From Pedobacter frigiditerrae (GTDB lineage Bacteria > Bacteroidota > Bacteroidia > Sphingobacteriales > Sphingobacteriaceae), in assembly GCF_032678705.1 (NCBI RefSeq), contig NZ_JAVTSS010000002.1, forward strand, positions 1,364,001 to 1,428,000: a stretch of 64,000 nucleotides of DNA, given 5' to 3'. Of this stretch, positions 53,148-61,266 are shown piece after piece. Within the stretch, counting starts at the first letter, position 1. Each line of letters begins with the position of its first letter. Below the pieces are notes generated by a model, which worked only from the letters and a program-made list of their open reading frames with translations, made no database searches and was not told the DNA's origin. The translations under genes and the position numbers were made by a program.

Positions 53148-54227
53148 CTAGTTGGCGTCATCCTTTACGTCACTAGCGGTTTCGATTAATTTTCCACCAC
53201 TGCGTAATTGATTTTTCAGTAGGCTTTCTTGCTCACGGCGATGTTCCACAATGTGAACTGCTGCAAAAACAGCTTCCATGAATGAGGTTGGGTCTGCTAT
53301 GTTTTTACCGGCAATATCATAACCAGTTCCATGGTCTGGAGAAGTGCGGACAAATTTTAAGCCCGCGGTATAATTTACACCTGTATCAAAAGCGATGGTT
53401 TTAAAAGGAATTAAGCCTTGGTCGTGATACATAGCTAAAACTGCATCAAATTTTTTGTAAGTACCATTGCCGAAAAATCCATCAGCAGGATATGGTCCGA
53501 AACAAATAATTCCTTTATCAAATGCTTCTTGAATGGCTGGAGAAATAATTTCAGCTTCTTCTTTTCCTAATAAGCCATTGTCGCTAGCGTGTGGATTTAA
53601 ACCTAAAACAGCGATTTTTGGTTTTTCAATCCAGAAATCTTTCTTTAAGCTTTCGTTTATTAATTGAATTTTCTTAACAATTTTTTCCTGTGTAATTGCC
53701 TTTGGTACCTCCAAAACAGGGATATGACCGGTAACAACGCCAACACGCAAAGTTTCGCTGATTAAAAACATTAATACATCGCTACTTCCGCTGCGTTCTT
53801 GCAAATATTCTGTATGACCAGGGAAACTGAAATTTTCTGATTGGATATTATTCTTATTAATTGGAGCGGTAACCAATGCGTCAATAGCACCACTCACTAA
53901 ATCATCCGTGGCTTTTTGTAATGATAATAAAGCATATTTTCCGCCAGTTTCGTTAGCTACGCCTAAGTCGATTTTTACATCTTCTTCCCAAGCGTTAATC
54001 ATATTTACTTTACGTGGGTTTGCATCTGCAGCATTGCTGATTACATTAAACATCAACTCGCCAAAATTTAATGCTTTTCTATGGAAAGAAGCCACTTTTG
54101 TATGTCCGTAAACTATAGGCGTACAGTAATCTAGCATCTTACTCTCTGCAAAGGTTTTTAAAATTACTTCTAAACCTATGCCATTTACATCACCTATGCT
54201 GATACCTATTTTAACTTTATCGCTCAT
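53148..54227 (-). CDS. pdxA: 4-hydroxythreonine-4-phosphate dehydrogenase
   Basis: PdxA (359 residues) oxidises 4-phosphohydroxy-L-threonine in the DXP-dependent route to pyridoxal phosphate. Family signs are GISIGDVNGIGLEVILKTF, VTAPINKNNI, FPGHTEYL (metal His), LGLNPHASDNG, AMYHDQGLIPFK (metal His) and VRTSPDHGTGYDIAG. The length is slightly above the E. coli enzyme. A 2-hydroxyacid dehydrogenase lies 1 kb away on the other strand and might supply an earlier step (inference). rsmA diverges from it. Confidence 0.96.
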   Translation of the reverse strand: MSDKVKIGISIGDVNGIGLEVILKTFAESKMLDYCTPIVYGHTKVASFHRKALNFGELMFNVISNAADANPRKVNMINAWEEDVKIDLGVANETGGKYALLSLQKATDDLVSGAIDALVTAPINKNNIQSENFSFPGHTEYLQERSGSSDVLMFLISETLRVGVVTGHIPVLEVPKAITQEKIVKKIQLINESLKKDFWIEKPKIAVLGLNPHASDNGLLGKEEAEIISPAIQEAFDKGIICFGPYPADGFFGNGTYKKFDAVLAMYHDQGLIPFKTIAFDTGVNYTAGLKFVRTSPDHGTGYDIAGKNIADPTSFMEAVFAAVHIVEHRREQESLLKNQLRSGGKLIETASDVKDDAN

Positions 54228-54270
54228 TATTATTTGAAAGAATTTAGCGCAAATTAGCGAATATAAAGTT

Positions 54271-54437
54271 TAACCGCAAAAGCGCAACAAAAGTTAAACG
54301 CAAAGAACGCTGAGATTATCGCAAAGAAAAGAAGCGATTTTTGTAAGGTTTTGCTCTTTATGGTTAAATGATAAAACCATTTAGATAATAACCTTAACTT
54401 TGTGTTCTTAGCGTAAACTTTGCGCTCTTTGCGGTAA
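54271..54437. repeat. ACCGCAAAGAGCGCAAAG-type inverted repeat region
   Basis: AACCGCAAAAGCGCAAC with AAACGCAAAGAACGC on one side, and TTAGCGTAAACTTTGCGC with TCTTTGCGGT on the other, are inverted copies of the same unit between the divergent pdxA and rsmA genes. A third copy is at 56745-56771 (ACCACAAAGGCGCAAAGAGC). Confidence 0.5.
54395..54402 (+). promoter_or_regulatory. putative -7 box for rsmA
   Basis: TAACTTTG matches TAnnTTTG, 45 bases before the rsmA ATG and inside the repeat region, so the repeat may have supplied the promoter. Confidence 0.35.
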
Positions 54438-54446
54438 AATAAAATT

Positions 54447-55232
54447 ATGAGTTTAGTAAAAGCAAAAAAACATTTAGGGCAACATTTTTTAACAGATAAA
54501 AGAATTGCCGAAAAAATTGTGGATGGACTCATTCATACCGACCAATATCGTCAGGTTTTAGAGGTTGGACCAGGAATGGGGATCCTTTCTGATATCCTAT
54601 TAGAAAGAGAAAATCTAGAAACGTTTTTAATTGATATTGATGTTGAATCTGTTGCTTTTCTGGCTGGTAAATATCCCCAGTTGGGAGATAGGTTAATAAG
54701 CGGCGATTTTTTAAAACTTGATTTAACTTCTATTTTCCCAGGCAAATTTGCAGTGATAGGTAATTTTCCTTACAATATTTCTTCTCAAATTCTATTTAAA
54801 ATTTTAGAACATAAGGATAACGTGGTAGAGATGGTAGGGATGTTCCAGAAGGAAGTAGCTGAACGTTGTGCTTCAAAATCTGGAACAAAGGAATACGGAA
54901 TTTTAAGTGTTTTAATTCAAGCTTATTACGATATAGAATATTTGTTTACTGTAAAACCAGGAACATTTAATCCACCACCAAAAGTAAACTCTGGCGTAAT
55001 CCGCTTAAGCAGAAATAAAATGGAGACCTTGCCTTGCGATGAGAAATTGTTTTGGCGTACGGTTAAAGGTGGATTTAATCAGCGCAGAAAAACTTTGCGT
55101 AATTCTTTGTCGGGCACAATCCCAAAAGACAAAATGGACGACCACCCGTTTTTTGATAAAAGAGCAGAACAGTTAACGGTTGAAGATTTTATTACTTTAA
55201 CACAGCATTTAACTCAATTGACACAAGCCTAA
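54447..55232 (+). CDS. rsmA: 16S rRNA dimethyladenosine methyltransferase
   Basis: RsmA/KsgA (261 residues) dimethylates two adjacent adenines near the 3' end of 16S rRNA. The N-terminal AKKHLGQHFLTDKRIAEKIV, the SAM motif LEVGPGMGILSDIL and the catalytic GNFPYNISSQIL (NxPY variant) are clear. The C-terminal helical domain has NQRRKTLRNSLSG. The length is normal. The next gene starts 3 bases after the stop, so they are probably co-transcribed. Confidence 0.97.
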   Translation: MSLVKAKKHLGQHFLTDKRIAEKIVDGLIHTDQYRQVLEVGPGMGILSDILLERENLETFLIDIDVESVAFLAGKYPQLGDRLISGDFLKLDLTSIFPGKFAVIGNFPYNISSQILFKILEHKDNVVEMVGMFQKEVAERCASKSGTKEYGILSVLIQAYYDIEYLFTVKPGTFNPPPKVNSGVIRLSRNKMETLPCDEKLFWRTVKGGFNQRRKTLRNSLSGTIPKDKMDDHPFFDKRAEQLTVEDFITLTQHLTQLTQA

Positions 55233-55235
55233 TCC

Positions 55236-56165
55236 ATGAGCAAGAAGATTTTAATAATTGATGATTTACATCCTGTATTTAAAGAAAGAGCAATAGCCTT
55301 AGGTTTTGAAGTTGATGATAAACCATTAATAACTAGAGTTGAAACATTAGCTGTAATTAAGGATTATGTTGGCATCGCTGTGCGTACCAAGTTTAGAATT
55401 GACAAGGAACTTTTTGACGTTGCACCAAATTTAAAGTTTGTAGCTAGGGCAGGGGCAGGATTAGATAATATTGATGTTGCCATTGCAAATGAAAAAAACA
55501 TTCAATTGATTAATGCTCCAGAGGGGAATAGAGATGCGGTGGGAGAACACGCCATCGGACTTTTACTTGCTTTGATGAATAACTTTCGCAATGCGGATAA
55601 TGAAATTAGAAATGGAGTTTGGGATAGGGAAGGTAATCGTGGTTGCGAATTAAAAGGTAAAACGGTAGGCATTGTTGGTTATGGTTTTATGGGGCAAAAA
55701 ATGGCTCGGAAACTAGCTGGATTCGAGGTAAATGTAATTGCATACGATAAATACAAGACAGGTTTCAGTAACGAATTTGCTCGTGAAGTAAGTATGGAAG
55801 AAATTGTAAAACATAGTGATGTGTTGAGTTTACATATTCCGTTGACAAAAGAAACGAGGCAAATGGTAAACGAAGAGTATTTTTATCACTTCAAAAAACC
55901 GATATTTTTTATCAATACGGCCAGAGGCGAAATTGTAAATACATCAGCTGTGCTTGCTAACATTAAAAGCGGAAAAATTTTAGGTGCAGGCTTAGATGTT
56001 TTAGAAACCGAGAAATTCCCAGCCCTAGGAGAACAACCTTGGTTTGATGAATTAAAAGGAAATGGGAAAGTTATTTTAACGCCACATGTTGGTGGGTGGA
56101 CCTTTGATTCTTATCGAAAAATTTCTGAAGTTTTAGCTGAAAAGCTAGCGGAAATCAAATTATAA
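55236..56165 (+). CDS. D-2-hydroxyacid dehydrogenase (phosphoglycerate dehydrogenase-like)
   Basis: This 309-residue protein has the two-domain D-2-hydroxyacid dehydrogenase fold. The NAD-binding motif is GKTVGIVGYGFMGQKMA. Catalytic residues are Arg in INTARGEIVN, Glu in LDVLETEKF and His in ILTPHVGGWT. The substrate-binding part has VRTKFRIDKEL and RAGAGLDNID, like 3-phosphoglycerate dehydrogenase, but the ACT regulatory domain of SerA is lacking. The substrate may be 3-phosphoglycerate or a related acid; an erythronate-4-phosphate role near pdxA is possible but unproven. Confidence 0.9.
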   Translation: MSKKILIIDDLHPVFKERAIALGFEVDDKPLITRVETLAVIKDYVGIAVRTKFRIDKELFDVAPNLKFVARAGAGLDNIDVAIANEKNIQLINAPEGNRDAVGEHAIGLLLALMNNFRNADNEIRNGVWDREGNRGCELKGKTVGIVGYGFMGQKMARKLAGFEVNVIAYDKYKTGFSNEFAREVSMEEIVKHSDVLSLHIPLTKETRQMVNEEYFYHFKKPIFFINTARGEIVNTSAVLANIKSGKILGAGLDVLETEKFPALGEQPWFDELKGNGKVILTPHVGGWTFDSYRKISEVLAEKLAEIKL

Positions 56166-56222
56166 TTCCATAAATTGCTCATAACAAAATATAAATGATT
56201 TTGATGCGAGGTTGGATGATTT

Positions 56223-56255
56223 CATCTCAAATCTCACATCTCAATACTCAAATCT
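56223..56255. repeat. ATCTCAAATCTCACATCTCA low-complexity repeat
   Basis: Units of ATCTCA/ACTCA are repeated about five times just before the OsmC gene. It is related in style to 41125-41202. Confidence 0.45.
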
Positions 56256-56262
56256 ATAAGGT

Positions 56263-56739
56263 ATGGCAAAAGAACATCAGTATAAAACTAATTTAGTTTG
56301 GGCAGGCAACAAAGGTTCAGGAACTATGGATTACCGTTCTTACGACCGAGATTTTGTTGTCTCAATTGAAAACAAACAACCAATTTCAGGCTCATCAGAT
56401 TCGGTTTTTTTGGGTGATAAAACCAAATACAACCCAGAAGACTTGTTATTAGCATCCGTTTCTTCTTGCCACATGCTTTGGTATTTGCATTTATGTTCTA
56501 AAAACGATATTGTTGTGATGGAATATAAGGATAATGCAGTGGGTACAATGGTAGAAAATGCTGATGGAAGCGGGCAATTCTCTTCAATTTTATTGCAACC
56601 AGAGGTTTTAATCTCGAAAAAGGAGCAAATTGAGCAGGCAAACGCTTTACATGAGGAAGCGAATAAAATGTGTTTTATTGCTAATTCATTAAACTTTCCA
56701 GTAAAACATCAGCCAACTTGTAATGCAATTAACGGTTAG
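56263..56739 (+). CDS. OsmC-family peroxide-reductase-like protein
   Basis: The 158-residue protein has the OsmC/Ohr fold. The redox Cys lies in LLLASVSSCHMLWYLHLC, and a second Cys is near the C-terminus (ANKMCFIANSLNFPVKHQP). YDRDFVVSIENKQPISGSSD and NPEDLLLASVSS are typical of the YhfA/OsmC subgroup. Members reduce organic hydroperoxides with thiol partners. It is a single gene, with repeats on both sides. Confidence 0.88.
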   Translation: MAKEHQYKTNLVWAGNKGSGTMDYRSYDRDFVVSIENKQPISGSSDSVFLGDKTKYNPEDLLLASVSSCHMLWYLHLCSKNDIVVMEYKDNAVGTMVENADGSGQFSSILLQPEVLISKKEQIEQANALHEEANKMCFIANSLNFPVKHQPTCNAING

Positions 56740-56744
56740 TTTTA

Positions 56745-56771
56745 ACCACAAAGGCGCAAAGAGCGCAAAGT
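56745..56771. repeat. ACCACAAAGGCGCAAAGAGC repeat
   Basis: This matches the unit of the inverted repeats at 54271-54437. It is immediately followed by the palindrome at 56781. Confidence 0.5.
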
Positions 56772-56780
56772 GAATAATTT

Positions 56781-56852
56781 CGTCATTGCGAGCAAAGCGA
56801 AGCAATCTTTCCTGCAAGATAGATTGCTTCGTCATTCTTCCTCGCAATGACG
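56781..56852. repeat. complete CGTCATTGCGAG palindromic element
   Basis: The ends CGTCATTGCGAG and CTCGCAATGACG are exact inverted copies. Inside, GCGAAGCAATCT and AGATTGCTTCG also pair. The ~72-base element can form one long stem and lies between converging genes, where it may help terminate both. A shorter relative is at 39063-39104. Confidence 0.75.
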
Positions 56853-56861
56853 ACTTATAAA

Positions 56862-58745
56862 TTATTTTACCTTCCAAGTATTATCAACTGGTGTTGCATC
56901 CATAAAAATGCCTCCATCTAATACTATTGACGCAATTTTCTTAGCTCCTGCAAAATTTACAGTTGCCAGTTTCTGATTAGCTTTCCAAACCGTTGGAGTT
57001 TGATGTAAAGTCTGCTTGGTTCCATCAGCATAAGTAATAACCACATCAAAAGGAATAGCGAAACCACCCTCGTTTTTAATGCTCAATACATTTTTTCCAG
57101 CAGTTGCTGATACTTTTGAAATGGCTAAATCTATATAGTTATTGCTAAAAAACCAGTTGTTAAAAAACCAGTTTAAGTTTTGCCCAGAGCCAGTATTCAT
57201 CGAGTTGAAGTAATCCCAAGGAATTGGATGTTTTCCATTCCAATTATCCATATAAGTATGCAAAGCTTTTTTGAATGTAGCATCACCTAACATATCTTTT
57301 AATGCTAGATATGATAAGGAAGCCTTACCGTAAGAGTTGTTGCCGTAACCTGCTCCAGATAATTGCGTAGACATTGAAATAATAGGCTGGTCTTCTTCTG
57401 CAGACTTATCTTTAATGTAGCTGTTAACCCTAAATTGTTTGTAAAACTTATCGGCAGCTTCTTTCCCTTTTTCGGCAATGCCGATTAAATACTCTAAAGT
57501 TGTCGCCCAACCTTCATCCATAAAAGCATAACGGGTTTCATTAATACCCATATAAAATGGGAAATAAGTATGTGCTATTTCGTGGTCTTGTACCAATTGT
57601 GCAAATGAAGCGTCACCCATTTGCGAATCGTTTACCATTCCAGGATATTCCATGTCTGCAAAACCTTGAAAGGCAGTCATTTTTGAGAATGGATAAGGAA
57701 TGCCTGGCCAATTGTTAGAGAACCATGCCAGGGCATAATTGTTGTTTTTTACAGAGTTCACAAAATCAGTTCCCTTTACATCATAAGCGGCTTGTGTGCT
57801 TACTCTTCTGTTGGTTTTATTATCTACAATTACACTTCCCGCATCCCATAAATAGGTGCTGCTTAATGCAAAACAAACATCAACTATGTTGTTAACTGAG
57901 AATTTCCACGTATTCCAGTCGTTTTGTAAGGTAACCTTTCCGCCTTTCATATCTTGTTCAGTAGCAATATGAATAACCTCATCACTGGTATAAGATTTTT
58001 TTAATCGAGCAGCAAACTCAGGTTGTAAAACTTCATCGGGATTTAATAAATCGCCTGTGGCATAAACCACATAGTTTTTAGGAGCTTTAATGGAAAAAAC
58101 ATAATCGTTAAAATCGTTATAAAACTCTTGTCTATCTGTGTGCGGCAATCTATCCCATCCATTATAATCATCATAAACAGAAACACGAGGATAACTATAA
58201 GCTACAAACATACTTGTTGGGTCAATTTGCCCTTCGCGACCGCTTTCTTTCGATAAAGGATAATTCCAATCGATATTTAGCAATGCTTTTTGACCTGGGA
58301 GTAATGGTTTTTTTAATCTTACCTCACCCGTAGTTCCCCATGATTTTCCGTTGATGTTATAAACTTCTCCATTAATTTTAAAAGATGTAATGGTTAATCC
58401 AGCTGAAAGAAAATCTTCACTCACTTCTCCTCCTCTGGATGAGGTAGGCTTGTGTAAATTATTTACAAAACGAATGGTAATAGATTTTAATGTATCCTTA
58501 CTATTGTTTGAGTAATCGATGGTTTCGGTTCCGCTAACAATTTTTGTGTCTGGATTTACGGCAATTTCCATATTGTATTTACCGTGATTTTGCCAATAGT
58601 TTTTACCTGGTTTCCCATCTGCAGCACGAGTGCCTTTTTGGTAAGCTGCCTTAACATTTCTAGGCATATATAAATCTTGTGCCCAAAGATTTTGTATAGA
58701 TATTGTAGCAATAACTAAAAGTGATAATAGTTTAAGTCTTTTCAT
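56862..58745 (-). CDS. secreted M1-family metallopeptidase
   Basis: This 627-residue protein has a signal peptide ending near NLWAQ. An N-terminal beta domain (about 55-225) precedes the catalytic domain with the GAMEN-like strand FADMEYPGMVND and the zinc site QDHEIAHTYF (His388, Glu389, His392) with the third ligand Glu411 in AFMDEGW. The C-terminal part is beta-rich. M1 enzymes are zinc aminopeptidases. Compared with classical PepN it lacks the long C-terminal helical domain, as is usual for secreted Bacteroidota members. No associated operon is seen. Confidence 0.92.
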   Translation of the reverse strand: MKRLKLLSLLVIATISIQNLWAQDLYMPRNVKAAYQKGTRAADGKPGKNYWQNHGKYNMEIAVNPDTKIVSGTETIDYSNNSKDTLKSITIRFVNNLHKPTSSRGGEVSEDFLSAGLTITSFKINGEVYNINGKSWGTTGEVRLKKPLLPGQKALLNIDWNYPLSKESGREGQIDPTSMFVAYSYPRVSVYDDYNGWDRLPHTDRQEFYNDFNDYVFSIKAPKNYVVYATGDLLNPDEVLQPEFAARLKKSYTSDEVIHIATEQDMKGGKVTLQNDWNTWKFSVNNIVDVCFALSSTYLWDAGSVIVDNKTNRRVSTQAAYDVKGTDFVNSVKNNNYALAWFSNNWPGIPYPFSKMTAFQGFADMEYPGMVNDSQMGDASFAQLVQDHEIAHTYFPFYMGINETRYAFMDEGWATTLEYLIGIAEKGKEAADKFYKQFRVNSYIKDKSAEEDQPIISMSTQLSGAGYGNNSYGKASLSYLALKDMLGDATFKKALHTYMDNWNGKHPIPWDYFNSMNTGSGQNLNWFFNNWFFSNNYIDLAISKVSATAGKNVLSIKNEGGFAIPFDVVITYADGTKQTLHQTPTVWKANQKLATVNFAGAKKIASIVLDGGIFMDATPVDNTWKVK

Positions 58746-58819
58746 CGTTTTATAAAAATTAGAATTTTAAAGTTAGCAAATGCTGATGAAGGTTTGATGA
58801 AATAATTAGTATGAAAATA

Positions 58820-58851
58820 TTTGCTTTTGTAAAAATTGCCTTATATCTTCG
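58820..58851 (+). promoter_or_regulatory. putative promoter of greA
   Basis: TTTG (58820-58823), a 20-base spacer and TATCTTCG (58844-58851) fit the Bacteroidota -33/-7 pattern with one mismatch in the -7 box. Transcription would start near 58858-58862, directly before a hairpin. Confidence 0.5.
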
Positions 58852-58863
58852 TTTTAATTGAAG

Positions 58864-58908
58864 CAAGACTATGTAGGCTAGATGCCGATGTAGTCTTGTT
58901 TGTTTTTT
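58864..58908 (+). terminator. terminator-like hairpin in the greA leader
   Basis: CAAGACTA (58864-58871) pairs with TAGTCTTG (58891-58898) and is followed by TTTGTTTTTT. It lies between the putative promoter and the greA start at 58936, so it would end transcripts after about 45 nt unless bypassed. Such placement suggests leader attenuation. Confidence 0.65.
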
Positions 58909-58935
58909 AGAGGATTTTATAAGGAATAACCAATT

Positions 58936-59409
58936 ATGTCAGACGTAACTTATTATACCCAAGAAGGTTTAGATAAACTGAAAGAGGAATTACACAAATT
59001 AAAAACTGTGGACAGGGCGGCAATATCTAAGGCTATTGCTGAGGCTAGGGATAAAGGAGATTTATCTGAAAATGCAGAGTATGATGCGGCCAAGGAAGCA
59101 CAAGGTTTACATGAGGCTAAAATCTCAAAAATGGAAGCAACACTTTCTAGCGCAAGGCTGATTGATGAAAGCAAACTTGATTTAACTAAAGTTTTGGCTT
59201 TGTCTATCGTTAAAATTAAAAATGTTAAAAACGGCGCTACAATGACTTATCAATTGGTAGCCGAAAGCGAAGCTGATTTAAAGACAGGAAAAATTTCTGT
59301 GAAATCTCCTATTGCTCAAGGTTTATTAGGTAAATCTGTTGGCGATACTACAGAAATCCAAGTGCCAGCTGGTAAAATGGAATTTGAAATATTAGAGATA
59401 TCTAGATAA
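58936..59409 (+). CDS. greA: transcription elongation factor GreA
   Basis: GreA (157 residues) enters the RNA polymerase secondary channel and stimulates cleavage of backtracked RNA. The N-terminal coiled coil has YYTQEGLDKLKEELHKL, with the acidic tip EARDKGDLSENAEYDAAKEA. The C-terminal domain has SPIAQGLLGKSVGDTTEIQVPAG. The length is standard. The gene is preceded by a terminator-like hairpin in its presumed 5' leader. The HIT gene follows 75 bases later on the same strand. Confidence 0.97.
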   Translation: MSDVTYYTQEGLDKLKEELHKLKTVDRAAISKAIAEARDKGDLSENAEYDAAKEAQGLHEAKISKMEATLSSARLIDESKLDLTKVLALSIVKIKNVKNGATMTYQLVAESEADLKTGKISVKSPIAQGLLGKSVGDTTEIQVPAGKMEFEILEISR

Positions 59410-59410
59410 C

Positions 59411-59446
59411 TAGGTGTAAGACGGAAAATGTAAAAGGTAAGATGGA
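59411..59446. repeat. GGAAAATGTAAAAGG-type low-complexity repeat
   Basis: GTAAGACGGAAAATGTAAAA and GGTAAGATGGA match the units seen at 42589-42627 and 60870-60905. Confidence 0.45.
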
Positions 59447-59484
59447 TTGTCCTAATACTTTATACTAAAACTAAATACTCAAAA

Positions 59485-59874
59485 ATGAGCATATTTTCTA
59501 AAATTGTAAGTGGCGAAATTCAAGCACACATTGTTGCAGAAACTACAGAGTTTATGGCTTTTTTAGACGTAAATCCGTTAGTAATGGGACATGTTTTGGT
59601 TATCCCAAAAAAAGAAATCGACTATATTTTTGATATGGATGATGAAAGTTATTTTGGATTAACATTGTTTGCCAAAATTGTAGCCATTGGATTGAAAAAA
59701 GCATTTCCTTGTAAAAAAGTAGGTGTTGCCGTTATTGGATTAGAAGTGCCACATACACATATTCATTTGATACCAATGAATAATGTGAGTGATATGAATT
59801 TTAGTAAAGAAAAGCTAAAGCCTACTCAAGAAGAATTAGCCGAAGCTGCGGCGAAAATTAAAGCTGAGTTGTAA
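59485..59874 (+). CDS. HIT-family nucleotide-binding hydrolase
   Basis: The 129-residue protein has the histidine-triad motif PHTHIHLIPM (His-x-His-x-His) and the N-terminal SIFSKIVSGEIQAHIVAET and MGHVLVIPKKEID typical of HinT-like proteins. These hydrolyse nucleoside phosphoramidates and related AMP conjugates in the cytoplasm. The length is normal. It likely forms a unit with greA; the pairing is often seen in Bacteroidota. Confidence 0.93.
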   Translation: MSIFSKIVSGEIQAHIVAETTEFMAFLDVNPLVMGHVLVIPKKEIDYIFDMDDESYFGLTLFAKIVAIGLKKAFPCKKVGVAVIGLEVPHTHIHLIPMNNVSDMNFSKEKLKPTQEELAEAAAKIKAEL

Positions 59875-59885
59875 ATGATAAATGA

Positions 59886-59930
59886 CCGCAAGTTCGCAGA
59901 TTTGATATATATTAATCTGCGAATCTGCGG
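59886..59930. terminator. long hairpin repeat between converging genes
   Basis: CCGCAAGTTCGCAGATT (59886-59902) pairs with AATCTGCGAATCTGCGG (59914-59930) with two mismatches. The right arm recurs at 27827-27849. It lies between the HIT gene and a convergent lipoprotein gene and may stall polymerase from both sides. Confidence 0.5.
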
Positions 59931-59953
59931 CTAAAATTAAAAAAGCCATTGGT

Positions 59954-60802
59954 TTAATTAGGCGCAACAGTTGTAGCGACCGTTAGCACTGGCCAAAATC
60001 CTGGTGCAGCACCAACACTTACTCCCTTATTATCTCCACGAATAACATCTTGACCAAAATAGTATAAAGGCCAACCTTTGTAGGTTAATTGCTTTTTGCC
60101 GACAGTAGTAACATCAATTACTGCAATCAAATCTTTTGTGATGATGGACGGCACACTTTTCAACTCTCCTTCATAAACTGGCCAAATACCATTTTTAGTT
60201 AAGTCTGTAGTAAATGTATTTTTATTGTTTTTGTCTGGAGAGAAAGCATATAATGTTCTCCCTTTAGAGTCTGTAAAATAGACTGTTTTGCCAGTTCCCT
60301 CTGCATAAGTTTTGGTGTAAGTTTTTCCATTTAAGCCAGTTAATTGGTAATTAGCAACCATTAACGCATAATCGGGTTTTGCAACAAACCAAATTCCTGC
60401 AACACCATCTCCATTAATTTGTCCTGCTGCTAAGTCGTTCATATAATAATACAATGGATAACCTTTGTAGGTACTTTGTTTTTTTCCATCAGCACGAGTA
60501 ATAACGGCAACTTCTGCTGCATTGACATTTAAATCTGTACTTGCATTGGCAGAATAATAAATTGGCCAAGTAGTTTCACAAGCACCCGTACAATTTGCTG
60601 TTCCAGCTACATCTGAAGAAAAGAAATAAAGAGTTTTACCAACACTATCCGTTAACACTGCACCAAATTTTACATCGGTGGAAATTTGAATGCCCTTTTT
60701 TACAATAGGGGTTTCTTCAGGTTTATCCTTTTTACAAGATAGGGCAAACAATAAGGCTAGGCAAATAATGCCAACTGGGGTTTTTCTTAGATAAATTAAC
60801 AT
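59954..60802 (-). CDS. lipoprotein with repeated YxFxxD-type domains (COG4315-like)
   Basis: This 282-residue lipoprotein has a lipobox at ALSCKK (Cys23). It contains tandem secreted repeats with the Yx(FWY)xxD signature: KTLYFFSSDVAGTANCTGAC, WPIYYSANAS and YKGYPLYYYMNDLAAGQING in the first half, then RTLYAFSPDKNNKNTF and YKGWPLYYFGQDVIRGDNKG in the second. The internal duplication is clear. Such proteins are found in many bacteria, and their role is unknown; a link to redox or metal stress is only speculation. It is probably monocistronic. Confidence 0.85.
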   Translation of the reverse strand: MLIYLRKTPVGIICLALLFALSCKKDKPEETPIVKKGIQISTDVKFGAVLTDSVGKTLYFFSSDVAGTANCTGACETTWPIYYSANASTDLNVNAAEVAVITRADGKKQSTYKGYPLYYYMNDLAAGQINGDGVAGIWFVAKPDYALMVANYQLTGLNGKTYTKTYAEGTGKTVYFTDSKGRTLYAFSPDKNNKNTFTTDLTKNGIWPVYEGELKSVPSIITKDLIAVIDVTTVGKKQLTYKGWPLYYFGQDVIRGDNKGVSVGAAPGFWPVLTVATTVAPN

Positions 60803-60869
60803 AATGATTTCGTTTTAAATTAGTTTAATACTAATGGTTACGAACCGATGCTAATTAAGGTTGCTTTTG

Positions 60870-60931
60870 ATGTAAGATGGGAAATGTAAAATGGAAGATG
60901 ACGGAAGACTCAAGACTCCCAACTCCAGACT
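60870..60931. repeat. mixed low-complexity repeats (GGAAATGTAAAATGG and ACTCAAGACTCCC units)
   Basis: Both low-complexity families seen elsewhere in the window occur back to back here: TGTAAGATGGGAAATGTAAA and then GACTCAAGACTCCCAACTCC. The region runs up to the stop of the MazG-like gene. Confidence 0.45.
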
Positions 60932-61257
60932 TATTTTAGCTTTTCATTATTCTTGTGCCTATCTGCATCGCGAATGGATTTCTTTTCTAGATTTTTAATC
61001 AATGCTTCGTTTAAGTCGATGCCAGTCTGATTAGCCAAACAAATCAATACAAATAAAACATCAGCCATTTCATCAGCTAGATTTACTTCTTCATCACTTT
61101 TTTTGAAAGATTGCTCACCATATTTACGAGACATAATTCGAGCAACTTCACCAACTTCTTCCATTAAAATAGCAGTATTGGTTAGTTCGTTAAAATAACG
61201 GACACCTGTTGTTTTTATCCAGTTGTCGACACTTTCTTGCGCTTGTTCTATCGTCAT
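60931..61257 (-). CDS. MazG-like nucleotide pyrophosphohydrolase
   Basis: The 108-residue protein is a single MazG-type domain. Metal-binding acidic pairs are visible in MEEVGEVARI and NLADEMADVLFVLICLA, the ExxE and ExxD pattern of the family. Members hydrolyse (d)NTPs to monophosphates and pyrophosphate and clean up aberrant nucleotides. The gene starts 9 bases after the dtd stop, so the two probably form an operon of quality-control enzymes. Confidence 0.9.
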   Translation of the reverse strand: MTIEQAQESVDNWIKTTGVRYFNELTNTAILMEEVGEVARIMSRKYGEQSFKKSDEEVNLADEMADVLFVLICLANQTGIDLNEALIKNLEKKSIRDADRHKNNEKLK

Positions 61258-61266
61258 GATTTTTTG

